Part shown: in pieces, positions 34,700-45,292 of the stretch
Layout: the number at the start of each line of letters is the position of its first letter
How positions within the stretch are numbered: position 1 is the first letter of the stretch
From: Dama dama
Lineage: Eukaryota > Chordata > Mammalia > Artiodactyla > Cervidae
Length of the DNA stretch: 64,000 bases
Reading direction: 5' to 3'
Assembly: GCF_033118175.1 (NCBI RefSeq)
Contig: NC_083701.1
Coordinates: 8,947,501 to 9,011,500 of the forward strand
Notes under the pieces: model-generated
The model's input: only the letters and a program-made list of their open reading frames with translations
The model's database searches: none
Told to the model about the DNA's origin: nothing
Made by a program: the position numbers and the translations under genes

Positions 34700-34895
34700 T
34701 CCCTTTTTCAGGAGGGCTTTTCTAGAACCTCAAGAGTAGGTGAGACTTTGGGTCACATAGTCTTCTAAGACCCAGGGTCCTTAACAACACTTCTAACAAC
34801 TCCAATTATATAGTCATGCCATTTTCATCCCTTTATTGCTAGCATCTCACATAGTGCCTGATGGATTTTAAATGCTCAATAACTATGTATTAGAG
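34700..34895 (+). repeat. L2 or MIR LINE/SINE 3' end
   Basis: CATCTCACATAGTGCCTGAT then TTTTAAATGCTCAATAACTA is the shared L2/MIR 3' terminus. Confidence 0.6.
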
Positions 34896-35865
34896 TCTTT
34901 AAAAAGATGAATCTGGTTGGAGAGGAGCATGAGAGGTTTACTGGAAGAGTTGACGTTTGCCATAGCCTTGCCGGAGGGTGACCCGGTCAGGATGGACTGT
35001 GCTGGGCTGCCGTGACATCCCCCTTCTGGATCCTGTTGGCACGTGGCAACAAGGTCTATTTCTTCCCCTTGTCTCATGTTGATTCTGGTCAGCTGGTTAC
35101 TCCGCTCTGAGTTCCCTCCTTCCGGGTTCTGGGGGACGGGCCCTCCACCATCTGGTGGCCAGAGTTGAGAGTGATGGGGATAGGAGATGAATCACAGGCT
35201 GGCTGTTAAAGTCCCCATCCAGAAGTGACACAAATCACTTCCCCTCCTGTTCACTGACAGAGCAAGTCATACCCACCTGCCTGACTGCAGGGGCAGAAAG
35301 TGGAAGAGCTGACATGGGGGTGAACGACCTGGTGATATCTCAGTATCTCCCAGTGCTCAGTTCTGCTCCATGCTAGCTTTGTTCTTAGGCAGGTCCTTTC
35401 AAGATTAAATCTATGTTTTCCCCAGATGAGCAACAACTCCGGAGAAGGGAATGTGGGAGGACTTTCTAGAAGGAGAAGACAGCTTGGCCAAAGGTTCAGA
35501 GGTGCCGACGTGAGGGTCTGCTTGAGAAAAAGTGGTGAGTAACCCAGTGGTTGAAAGAGGGAGAAAAATGCCTGGACATGTTAGTGGACATCTCTGTTGC
35601 CACACTGGGGAGGGGTGGTGAACTTGGCAGGCAGCAAGAGCAATAAAAGGTTTAATTAGGCAGGACCTATGATTTAGGTTATTCAAGATGTCAGCCAAAC
35701 AAGGGCTGACGGAAGTGGCCTGGCTGGTGGAAAGCCTGGCGAGAACTACCGCGGGAGCATCAGAGAGCAGCTTCATCAGGGTGGCCCCGAGCAGGCCAGT
35801 AAGGAGGTCTCTCTGCAAATGCACGAAAAATATTTGGTAAACACATATTAACAAAATCCTGGGTT
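34896..35865. other. Intergenic, nothing recognised
   Basis: A 147-codon minus-strand frame at 35411-35854 has no recognisable family and no splice or promoter context. Confidence 0.4.
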
Positions 35866-36345
35866 GAGTCCTGTTATCACTCCTTCTCCAAATTCATTTC
35901 TAGCCCAGAACCTCAGAATGTGATCTCATTTGGAAATACAGATGCAGATGATTACATTTGCAGATGCAATTAGTGAGGTTCAGATGAGGTCATAGAGGAT
36001 TAGGGTGGACCCTTCAGCCCATGTGACTGGTGTCCCCATGAGGAAAGATAGAGAGACAGAGAAAGACACAAGGAAAGAAGGCCGTGTGCTGACAGAGGCA
36101 GAGATCAGAATGACGCAGCGCAGCCACAGGCCCGGGAACACCAAGGCTTGCCTGCAAGCACCAGGAGCTGGGAGAGGAGGGGAAGGATTCCACCCTGGAG
36201 ACTTCAGAGGGAGGATGACCCTGCTGACTTCCTGATGGCGGGCCTCCAGCCTCTGAAACTGAGATAAAATACATTTTTTCTATTATTTTAAGTCACTCTT
36301 TTGGTGGTAAGTTGTTACAGCACTCCTGACAAACTATTACAAATC
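35866..36345 (+). mobile_element. MLT1-type solo LTR (ERVL-MaLR)
   Basis: CCTCAGAATGTGATCTCATT, GTGACTGGTGTCCCCATGAG, GCAGAGATCAGAATGACGCA, CAGGAGCTGGGAGAGGAG, and the end TTTAAGTCACTCTTTTGGTG. No coding sequence. Confidence 0.8.
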
Positions 36346-36779
36346 AGGAGCAAAGAGAAACTGATTTTTATGGGCCAAAAGTTATATATACCTCTTCATT
36401 TCTATTAAAAATGGAAGATTTACTATGTACCGTGAACCAAAAGCTAACATCCAACCACCTGTGAAATTGTTTTCCTTTTGCAGATATTCCCCATTGCTCA
36501 TAGCTGGACATTACATGTCAAGGATGCTCTCAGAGGACTGGGAAAAGGTTCAGAGGTCCGCAGATATGATCCTTCTACTTTGGCTCCCAAAGGAAGCAGA
36601 AAGATCCCTTCCCCTCCCCATGAAGTCCAAGTAGGGCTGCAGAAAGAAGGGAGAGTTCAGGAAGAAGCACTTGCCTTTGCTCACTTATTCGACCACTATT
36701 TACTGGCTTTCTGTTTGAATCCGGTACTTTGAAAGATGCCAGGAGAGATGGGATGAGATGATGATGGTGGTGATGATGA

Positions 36780-37190
36780 TGACTAACATTCTATCAAGGA
36801 CTTTGTACATACCAGGCACTGTTCTAGGACATTTCACAGGTCCTTTACATGACTTCCCTGTGGCTCAGACTGTAAAGCACCTGCCTACAATGCAGGAGAC
36901 CTGGGTTCGATCCCTGGGTTGGGAAGATCCCCTGGAGAAGGAAATAGCAATCCACTCCAGTACTGTTGCCTTGAAAATCCCATGGATGGAGGAACCTGGT
37001 AGGCTACAGTCCATGGGGTCACAAAGAGTTGGACACGACTGAGCAACTTCACTTTCTTTCTTTTCTTTACGTGTATTAACTGGTATTTCTTACAACAACC
37101 CTAGAAGGTAGCTCTCTTATTATGTACAACTTCCCGATGAGGAGGCTGAGGCAGCAAATTACAGAACATGCCCAGGGCCAGAAAAGCTGG
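36780..37190 (-). repeat. MIR SINE split by a Bov-tA
   Basis: TACCAGGCACTGTTCTAGGA before the insertion; GTGTATTAACTGGTATTTCT, AACAACCCTAGAAGGTAGC and GATGAGGAGGCTGAGGCAG after it. Confidence 0.85.
36851..37062 (+). mobile_element. Bov-tA SINE inside MIR
   Basis: GACTTCCCTGTGGCTCAGAC to GAGCAACTTCACTTTC. CCTTTAC before and CTTTAC after are the probable TSD. Confidence 0.93.
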
Positions 37191-37256
37191 TGAGAGCAGA
37201 GATGAGATACAAATGATCTACAGAGATGAAAGTCCTAGCTTCCTAGGAGGAGGGGC

Positions 37257-37315
37257 TGGGGGGGGGGGGGAGGGAGGAGGTGGAAGGAGTATGGGGGGAT
37301 GGGGAGGTGGTATGT
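37257..37315 (+). repeat. G-rich tract with a 13-G run
   Basis: A run of 13 G at 37258-37270 is followed by several GGG/GGGG blocks, a strong G-quadruplex candidate. Confidence 0.9.
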
Positions 37316-39304
37316 GGATAGAGAAGGCTATTGTTTTCCTTAAAGAGCTTTGTAGATTTATTAAGCCAGGACTGACTCCTGAGGAACTTGGTATATTAAA
37401 CACTAAAAAGTTAAAGGAAGGGGAGATGAGGAAGTGGAGACGATGTAGATGGGCATCTATTTAGAGAAGTTTGGGAAGGAAGAGGCTACAGTAATTGGAG
37501 GGGAACTTGGGGTAAGAGACGATTATTAGGATGCGTCATTGATTGCTGTGAATGTGTACTTGTAGATCAGAATGATTCACAAGAGAGGGAGATATGGAGG
37601 AGAGCCCAATACGAGGATGAGGGGATGCTAACTTTTCATCTTTTTCAACTTTAAAAACATGGAACCACATCAGGGAGCTCATACACTGTGGCCAGAAGGT
37701 CCAGCGGCTCCTCTTACCCATCTTCTCCACATTCATGATGAATGTCAAGACAGGTGGGGTAACTGCCCAAGGGACCACAGCACCAAGGTGGAGAAATCAA
37801 GCATTCTTCCCATGAACTCTAGCTTTAGATCGCTCTCAGGCCCCAGCACCCATGAACTCCAAGAAAGAAGCTTGGGAATGGATGATGCCTCTGGTCCTTC
37901 TAGTGAGAACAGTCTATAAAAAAAAAAAAATTTCTATGCTGCTAACTAGAAATTTCCAGGGACGTTAGTCCAGAAAATCCAATCTCACTCGGTGATGGAT
38001 CTGTATCACGTGTGCACTCACTAAGCAAATCTAATTCTGTTGCTGACCAGCGAGAAAGAGAAATAATTTAAATGGTTCAATACAATTGCACCCATATTTG
38101 GCTCCGAGAGCTCTGCTGTCTCAGCTGACCTGGGCTGGGGGACCAGTGGTGCAGGAAGCTCTCAGTGCTCTGGGGCCACTCGACAGGGGGAGCACTTTCT
38201 ACCTGGGTGCCCATCCAGGGTTGCCCCTGAGTCCTTCCTTCCCACAAGTGGATGCAGGAAAACGGCTTCATATGGGCACTCAGCGCACTGCAGAAACAGC
38301 AAAGTATTGCAGCATTGAAGGAAAAACTGGCTGTGTTGGACCCATGAGAGGGAGTCTGTGATCCCTCAGAACTTTTCCGAGCTGCTTTGGACTCTGCAAT
38401 GATTTCCTTTCACCCTGGTTGGAGAATACCGCCGGTCTCAGAAAATGCTACCCACCCCCTGCCCCACCCCCCACTCCGGTAAAATTCTTTTCTCCTGTCT
38501 TTGTCTCTGGTATCTTGTCTCCTTCATCTGCCCACTTGCTCTCTTTCATTGTCTTCCGGAAGGTTTGGGCTCCTAAGCTCAAGCGGGCAGAACCCGCTGC
38601 AGGTCTGGACTGCTCTGGGTGCTCCACCCCCCAAGTCTTCCTCAAAGGGGTGGAAGTGGCTTCTCCTGGCAAAGTGCCCTTCTCCAGTCCACACGCCAGG
38701 GCTCCCATTTGTTATTGAGGAAGTAGTGGCCTACTCCACTTTTGAACTTGAGCCTCTATATCTTTTGCCAGGTAATAAACACAGTGGCTCAATAAATGCT
38801 GAGAGTCGAAATAGGGGAGAAAAGGGGAAATGGATGTGTGTGAGTGGAGTAAAAGAAAGCAGGCCTAATTTTGTTCATTACCATCTCCCCAGTGTATACA
38901 ACAGAAGCTGAGTAGGTGCTCAATCCAGTTACCCAAGAAATGAGCCCAGATTAACCTTCCCTTTGGGTGAATGGGGAAACTGAATCTTGGGGCTCCTTGG
39001 CTTTTCAGTCCTTTTCCCCAGCCGCTGAGCACAGGACTTGGCTCAAAGCAGTGGCTCAATAAATATTTGTGTAATGACAGAATAGGTAAATACCAGGGCC
39101 CCGGGAGGCCAATGGGATGCACAAAGGAGAACCAGGGCCCCGTCCTGAGCAAAGCCTGGGCTGGTGGAGGGAAGAGGTTTACCACCATCAGGCAGAGGGC
39201 TGGAGGAAGAGTGCAGATGCAAGCCAATACAAGTCTGGGCAAGGGGTCTGGAGACAATGGTAGGGTCTTCATTCATCCATAAAATGATATTCTCCCAGTG
39301 CAAT
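37316..39304. other. Sequence upstream of NDRG1, few repeats
   Basis: Only an A-tract near 37918-37930 and L2/MIR-like 3' ends at about 38765-38812 (CTCAATAAATGCTG) and 39010-39085 (GTGGCTCAATAAATATTTGT) are visible. No exon is supported. Confidence 0.5.
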
Positions 39305-39475
39305 GAGTCTCACCCGGGTTGCACATTAGAACCATCTGGGAAGCTCTTAAAATATTCTTGGGCTGCACTCCCTGAGATTCTGATCAAACCATCTTGGGAT
39401 GGAGCCCTGGCCAGTACCTTCTAAAAAAAAAAAGTTCCACGGGGGATATTGATAAGCACAGCGGGTTGGGAACAC
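39305..39475 (+). repeat. MER20-like hAT DNA transposon remnant
   Basis: GTTGCACATTAGAACCATCT, GGGAAGCTCTTAAAATATTC, CCTGAGATTCTGATCAAACC follow the MER20 order. Confidence 0.7.
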
Positions 39476-40260
39476 GGAGTCACAAACCAGACAGTAGACA
39501 AGGCGGCTAAGCGCGCAAAGGGTGCTCAGTACAAGTTCTGGGAACCAGGGGAGGAAGGAGCAAGAACCTTCCTTTTCTGCCAGGGTTCTGGGGGCGGGGA
39601 GAGGGACGCAGGGCGGGAAAGGGCAGGTGGGCTTAGAACTAGGTAACTGGGATTGGGTGAGGGGGCCCAAGCATTAGGAAGGGCTGAGCAAGATGGACGT
39701 GATTAAGCGGGAGTCTGGGTTTCAACAGAAAGCCTATGCAACAAGGAGGGGTCATGGGGTGCGAATCGCAGGGAGCGGGTCTCCAGGAAGCAAAGGAGGC
39801 AGCACATGGGACTTGGGATCTAAGACCCGGAGGAAGTGGGGGAGTCGCTCCTAAGGGATGTCCAGGCGTGGCGCAAGGGGACTCGGAAGAAGAAACTCCA
39901 AGATGGAGAGGGGGGCCACTCGGTCACACAGAGACACACGGAAGTCCACACGCACACGCGCGAGCGCGAACAAGCACACGCACCCACGCCCAAATGGATC
40001 CGCGGTGCACACACGCCCGCTGCACACGCCCAGGCCCCGGCCTTCCGGACGAGGAAAGGAACAGCGCTGCGGAACGGCCGCCGGGACCGCGAGAGCCGCT
40101 CCCCGCCTCGCCTCCACGCGGGCTTGCGCAACAGGCGGCGGCTCGGGCTGGCGCCCCCAGCGCGCTGCCCCAGCACGGCCAGGCGCGCCCAAGGGAGCGG
40201 GAGGAGCGCCGGGGAGGAGGGAGCCGCGAGGGGTGTGTCCCCGCGGCTAGAGGGCCCCGG

Positions 40261-40295
40261 GGGCGGGGGCGGGGCGAGGCGCGGGGGGCGGGGCC
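40261..40295 (+). promoter_or_regulatory. Three GC boxes with overlapping Egr-1-like motif, NDRG1 proximal promoter
   Basis: Three GGGCGGGG-type Sp1 sites are visible at about 40261-40269, 40265-40274 and 40285-40293. The first two overlap a perfect Egr-1 motif, GCGGGGGCG, at 40263-40271. The third lies at -48 to -38 from the inferred start. From memory, an overlapping Egr-1/Sp1 site at about that position was reported to mediate hypoxic induction of human NDRG1. Binding in this species is inferred. Confidence 0.7.
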
Positions 40296-40303
40296 GCGGC
40301 GCC

Positions 40304-40310
40304 TATAAAA
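40304..40310 (+). promoter_or_regulatory. TATA box of NDRG1
   Basis: TATAAAA sits in GCGCCTATAAAATCGCC, 28 bp upstream of the inferred start of exon 1 and just downstream of the GC-box cluster. A TATA box inside a CpG island fits an inducible, stress-responsive gene. Confidence 0.85.
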
Positions 40311-40331
40311 TCGCCCTCCTCCCGGGCATAA

Positions 40332-40456
40332 ACAAACCTCGTCTGGCTCCCAGCCCCGGCTCGGGAGCGCACGCCTCTGTTCGCCGCTCTCTTCGCTCCC
40401 TCTGGGCGCAGCCAGCCTAGCTCCGGGTCCTTTTCGCTTTTCTCCCTCTGCCTCAG
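40332..40456 (+). other. NDRG1: NDRG1 exon 1, non-coding 5' UTR
   Basis: The exon starts with ACAAACCTCGTCTGGCTCCC, which closely resembles the 5' end of human NDRG1 mRNA as remembered. It lies 28 bp downstream of the first base of the TATA box, the expected spacing. It ends CCTCTGCCTCAG, followed by the strong donor GTAAGC at 40457. The exon contains no ATG, and the 18-nt 5' UTR stretch of exon 2 has none either. The main start codon is therefore the first AUG of the message and no upstream ORF is present. The exact start base is inferred from TATA spacing and human similarity, not measured. Confidence 0.85.
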
Positions 40457-41073
40457 GTAAGCCCGACGCCCTCTTCCCGCCAGGAGGGGAGGGATCGATC
40501 GCCCGTGGGTGCTCCTGCCTCTTGCTGGACCACCTTTTGTGGCCAGCACCCGCCTCCTCCCCCACTCCCGGAGCTGCAAGTGCTCGGTTTCCCGGTGGCG
40601 CGAGGGCGAGCTCCAGGAGGGGTTTTGGGGGCGCGAGCACTGCTGGTGTGGGGGTGTTTGATTGGGCAGCAAGAGGGAAAAAAGGTCCGGGTTCACCTTT
40701 GCCCTAGCTGAGGAAGTGGGATCCTGAGGGTCGGGGTGGGGAGTGGAGAGCCCCAACACCTTGAACCCTGCTTCCCAAGGCCCTCCCGGCTCATGGGCGC
40801 CTCGGGGCTGAGGGCGCGCTGGACCTGGAAGGAGGCGAGACAGGAGTGTGTGTGATTGAGGGTAGAGGTGGGGTGTGTTCCTGGAGTGGGATGTCTGGGG
40901 AAGGAAAGATTGAGCGCGCCTGTAGAAAGGAGATAGCTAGGGGTGAGCGGCGCTAGGGACGAGGCTCGAGAAGGGGACGTGGGTGTGTCTGCTTCCCAGA
41001 CTCTGCCCCCTACCAGTGTGTGTCTGAGGGGCGGGGGCCCATTCAGCCTGGAAGTCGGGGTGGAGCACGCTTC

Positions 41074-41109
41074 TGTGTGCGCGCGCGGGCGCGCGCGGGC
41101 GTGCGTGTT
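41074..41109. repeat. Alternating purine-pyrimidine GC/GT tract
   Basis: A TGTGTGCGCGCGCGGGCGCG-type run of about 36 bases at the start of intron 1. Such tracts favour Z-DNA under negative supercoiling. Confidence 0.85.
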
Positions 41110-42529
41110 GAGGAAGGGTCCTAGTGTCCCAGCGCGAGCGACACGCGCGGGAGCGAGGGTTGGCGAGCGTCGCTGGGCGGGGTGCGGCCCCCGAGGTGGC
41201 CCGGGGTGGGCGCTGTGGCGGCGCGCAAGAGGTGGCCTGGACCAGCGGGGTCGTGTGGCATCTGGCCGCCCTGCGCTGGCTGGGGCTTCGAGTGGCGTCA
41301 TTTTCGCCTCCGCCCACTCTCCGCAGCTTTCCTTCTCTCCCCTGCCTCCCGGGCCCGCCTCTCCTGCCCTCCCAGGAGAGGAGAACAGCTGGATTTGCTC
41401 GGCCCTTCCTGGGAGATCCGCTGCGGTCTCGGATTCAGCGTGGGCAGGGCGTGTGCACAGTGGTGGGCTCCGGGGGAAACGCGCTGTCACCGCTTGGGTC
41501 ACATTAGTGGCTGAAGCTGGGATTTAGTGGCTATTTGCCTTACTCCGCTCCACCTCCCCCACTCGCCCGTCTGTCGCGTCTGCTGTCAGACATCTCTCTA
41601 GGTCTGGGGCAGCACCGACTTGTGGCTTGGACGGGGAGTTGGGGGGGAGGTGCCCGGCAGCTGGTGGGGGAGGCAAAGCTCGTGGGGGAGGGCGCGATTG
41701 TCTTGTGCCCAGACCACGCTCTTCTTCCCCAGATGTCCTGGGCACTTGAGTTTGTTGGGTTCCTTTGAGTTACTGGGAAAGATGAAAGATTCAGAAAAGA
41801 GTGCAGCCAGTGGCCAGTCAGGAGGGCTTTAGCCATCAGCCATACTTCACCTCCTAAAGAACAGAATATCTGTACACAGAGTGTGTTCTTGCCATAACAA
41901 ATGCAGTCCCCAGGCAGACCTTCCAGCCCAGCTTCCTCCTGGATAGAAATGCCGGAATCTTGACTGAGTTTCACAAAGGTGAACTGAAATAAGCAGGGTA
42001 CAGAGAATGCAACCCCCAGCACCTGGCTTCAGGGGGTCCCCAGCCAGGGCAGAAATGCAGACAAGGGTGCAGACCCCAGCCCTCTGTGGTGGTAACTGTT
42101 GGGGTGGCCCAGGGTGGGGGTCAGGGGAGGAGGGGACACAGGGGTAGTCAGGAAGTGATAGGATACCTTTAAAGGGACAGTGCTCTGGGGTAAGGAGCGA
42201 AGCTGGATGTCCCCAGATCTGGGACTTCATAGCTTTGTGGCACCTTAGAGTGAGAAGGAAGGTGTCGCCTGCCTCGCTTTGGCACCTGGCACCTGGCCGA
42301 GGGCCAGGCCCTTGGGAGGAGATCAGATAGACACTGAATCAATTGAACTGCCCCATTCCCCTGTGATCCCACAGGCAGTTGAATTTTTGGTGATAGCATG
42401 TGACTGCGCTTGCCAAGGAGACCTTGGAGGATCTTTTGGGGTCTCTTTTCCCGAGAAGCAAATCCAGGCTTGCTATCCGTTGGTTTAATAATTTGGAGGA
42501 ATTAAAAATTCACACAAGTTCCTGGTCCA

Positions 42530-42630
42530 ACTTCTGCCCACTTGACAGATGGACACTGAGACCCAAAGGCGGGGAATGACTTGCCGAGGAGGGGCCAAAC
42601 CTGGAGTGGGTCTGAGTCTCCTGGCTGTGA
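42530..42630 (-). repeat. MIR SINE
   Basis: CACTTGACAGATGGACACTG, GACTTGCCGAGGAGGGGCC, GGGTCTGAGTCTCCTG. Confidence 0.75.
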
Positions 42631-43027
42631 TGGGAGGTGGTGAGTGGGGGCCCAGTCGTAAGAGATGTACTTTCTGCTGTAAGAAAATGAGTTGGATCCT
42701 CACTGCGTTTCTGGCGGGGAAACTTCCCAGATAGAATGTGGGTGATTGATGGGTCAGTTGATTTTCAGTCTGAATCACGAGTTCTTGAGACAGGAACAGA
42801 ATCAGCGTAGTGAGAAAGGGCTGCAGCCCTGCTGAGTGGTGGTGGCCCAGATTTGGGCTGCCCAGGCTGGACCCCAGATGTGAACAAAGCCCCACCCGCC
42901 CTCAGTGCGCTGAAATCTCCTGGCCTGAGCTGCCTCAGCATGGATGGGGAAGAAAGATCTCATTGTGTTTTTCTGATGGCCTGAAACTGCAGTTCTTCCT
43001 TGGGATCCAGAGAATCCCATCCAAAGC

Positions 43028-43081
43028 GTGACTCAGAAGGCCCTGTGCTTCAGAAGGGAAGCCAGGATGATGACTCAGCAT
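43028..43081 (+). promoter_or_regulatory. Pair of TGACTCA sites, one a full NF-E2/MARE motif
   Basis: TGACTCA occurs at 43029-43035 and again at 43071-43077. The second reads TGATGACTCAGCA, the consensus for NF-E2/Nrf2-small Maf binding, and also satisfies AP-1. Function is inferred only. Confidence 0.45.
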
Positions 43082-43164
43082 CTAAGATTCTAGCAGGGAG
43101 GGGCCCTGACTCAGGCAGAGGGGGCCGGGAAGGAACAGGACCTTTCTCTCTCTCCGAATCAGCA

Positions 43165-43315
43165 GCCCCTCTCATCCTCGCAATAACTCTGCCTGCGCTG
43201 TCTTGGCGCCATTGAATGGATGGGGAAACCAAGGCCAGGAATGTTTAAGGGACTTGCTTGTGGGCTATGTGACTGTAAGTGGGAGGGGCAAGCTGAGAAC
43301 CCAGAGCATCAGACC
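43165..43315 (-). repeat. MIR SINE
   Basis: CTCATCCTCGCAATAACTCT, GGATGGGGAAACCAAGGCC, GACTTGCTTGTGGGC. Confidence 0.75.
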
Positions 43316-43420
43316 TGAAAGCCTTTGTTCTTTTTTCATGATGGCACGTTGGGGTGACTGCAAAAAGGCTTGAGTGAAAAGCGCAGAGAGGCCGGCCAGA
43401 GCTCTCGCCTCAGTTACTGC

Positions 43421-43438
43421 CCCGCCCCCCCCCCCCCA
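43421..43438. repeat. C-rich homopolymer tract
   Basis: CCCCGCC followed by about 12 C; likely length-variable. Confidence 0.85.
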
Positions 43439-43924
43439 CCTTAAAATTAGAGTAACAGATACTGTCTCACCAGGACGTGTAAATATTAATTGAGTTAATC
43501 TACGGCAAGAGTTGAGAACAGTACTTGCCTGTGAGGCCACCATGAGGGAACTTACGGTCAACCATTTCCACAAATGACATTCTCAAGGCATTGTCTGGGG
43601 AGGGCCTGCAAAGGCTGGATTCATGTTTTGCTTCTTGAAGTTTTTACAGAAAGCTAGGCTTATGCAGATTGGATAAAAATATAATGGAACTTTGTCTGAA
43701 ATGCAGATTTCCAGGACTGGTAGGTCTGGGATGGGCAAGGGATCTGCATTGTTTCAAAGCCTCCTGGGCCGGATTGGGCTAGAATGTACTGCCAGAGAGG
43801 AGGATATTTGCTCCAGAATGATGACTGCGGGAGAGCAAAAGAAAGAGGGGGGCCACATTTCTCATATCTCCAGAATCTGGAATAAGTAGCTTTTATTTGG
43901 CTAAAGTGCCTTGTGATTTCAAGG

Positions 43925-44032
43925 CATCTCCTTGTTCCTTTGAGATAGGAGACATCCTTGCTATTTCTCAGATCAGAAGACTGAGGCTTGAGCAGGTCCC
44001 TTGCTTGTCCAGGATCAGGTGATGGGGCTCTG
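43925..44032 (-). repeat. MIR SINE
   Basis: TCTCAGATCAGAAGACTGAG then GCTTGAGCAGGTCCCTTGC. Confidence 0.65.
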
Positions 44033-44929
44033 TTCCCCATGAGCCACCATGGACCATTCCCTGCAGCGTTCTCCTTTGAGGCTGCCCAGGCCTTCCTTGA
44101 TCCGTCTTTGGAATCTGGACTTGGTTTCTTGGCTTCATTTCAGGCAGCCCTTCCTGACTCCCTGATCTCAGTCTGGGCCCAGCCCTGCCCTTTCTTTCTC
44201 TTTGAGTTTGGAGACAGACACAGGCAGGTTGGCCGTCTCTGCTGCGGAGCCAGCGGAGGTCAGCTCCCTGGACACTCGCTTGGCCCCTGCTGCGCCAGTC
44301 CAGGCTTGTTGGAGTGGGCTGTGCTGGAGGAGTGGGGGGCTCTGACCGTGAGTGTGCGGACCCCAGTGCTCCGGGGCAGATGCCTTGTGAGAAGAAACCT
44401 GGCAAGCCTGGCAGCCTGACTTGGCGCTGCCGAATAGACCTGATTACAGAGTGGATCCACACACAGATCTCTCTTCCACCCAGTCCTGATCTTCATACCG
44501 TGTATTTACCGAAGACCTGCCAACCCCTGCCCACCCGGGCTCTGTCTCCAGGCATTTCCATTCCCGAGGAGGCAGTCCTCCAACTGAGGTGGTAGGAAGT
44601 GGGACTCCTTAGCAGTCTGGGGGCTTCATCTTTTGTTTTATAGATTTTTTTTCCCCTTAAACCCGTGGAAAGCTCTGTACATATAAGCGTTCTGCCCGTG
44701 TGCTGATCTGCTTAGAGAGGTGGATGGAGACCACTTTTAAGGAAGAACAGGGCTCCATTCTGTTCCCCCATCTTTACCCCCAACTCCATCCATTGGCTTT
44801 AAGAAGGTTCTGGGCAGCCCTCTCTGAATGTGAGTGTGGGAGTCATTCTAAAGAGGTAGGTAATTCTGAGGACTCTCTTAGCTGGGAACCCTCCCCTTCC
44901 TCCCCTTTTATTAATCATTGAACTTGCCT

Positions 44930-45085
44930 GCTTTCTCCAGAAAGCCTCCCTGACTTTCCCCTCCAGGCAGGCTGATTGGCTTGGGTGCCCTTCTTGGATC
45001 ATTCTGGGTTGTGTCTGCTTATTTATCCTTTTCCCGCAGACCAGAGAGCCTGCACTTAGGAGGCAATCCGTTAATATTGGTTCAA
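44930..45085 (+). repeat. Possible L2 3' end
   Basis: AGAAAGCCTCCCTGACTTTC and GAGCCTGCACTTAGGAGGCA then TTAATATTGGTTCAA have L2 order but are diverged. Confidence 0.45.
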
Positions 45086-45088
45086 GTA

Positions 45089-45292
45089 GTAGTAGTATAG
45101 CTGCTCAGTCATGTCCAGCTCTTTGTGACCCCATGGACTGAAACCCACCAGGCTCCTCTGTAGGGATTCTCCAGGCAAGAATACTGGAATGGGTGGCCAT
45201 TCGCTTCTCCGGGGAATCTTCCCGACCCAGAGAGCGAACTCAGGTCTCCTGCATTGCAGGCAGATTCTCTACTGTCTGAGCCACCAGCGAAG
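45089..45292 (-). mobile_element. Bov-A SINE
   Basis: GTAGTAGTATAGCTGCTCAG to GAGCCACCAGCGAAGC, flanked by AATATTGGTTC and AATGTTGGTCC as an imperfect TSD. Confidence 0.92.

Larger units (their letters stand above)
39930..41300. promoter_or_regulatory. CpG island covering the NDRG1 promoter, exon 1 and start of intron 1
   Basis: CpG dinucleotides are dense and G+C is high from about 39930 to 41300, in sharp contrast to the CpG-poor flanks. Long open frames on both strands here result from the low frequency of stop codons in GC-rich DNA. No repeat insertion was recognised inside it, as expected for an active promoter. Edges are estimated by eye. Confidence 0.85.

Noticed and set aside
39736..41527. 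Long overlapping open frames on both strands (up to 269 codons) around the NDRG1 promoter
   Set aside because: They lie in a CpG island where stop codons are rare. Several frames overlap on both strands, have low-complexity Arg/Pro/Ala composition and resemble no protein family.
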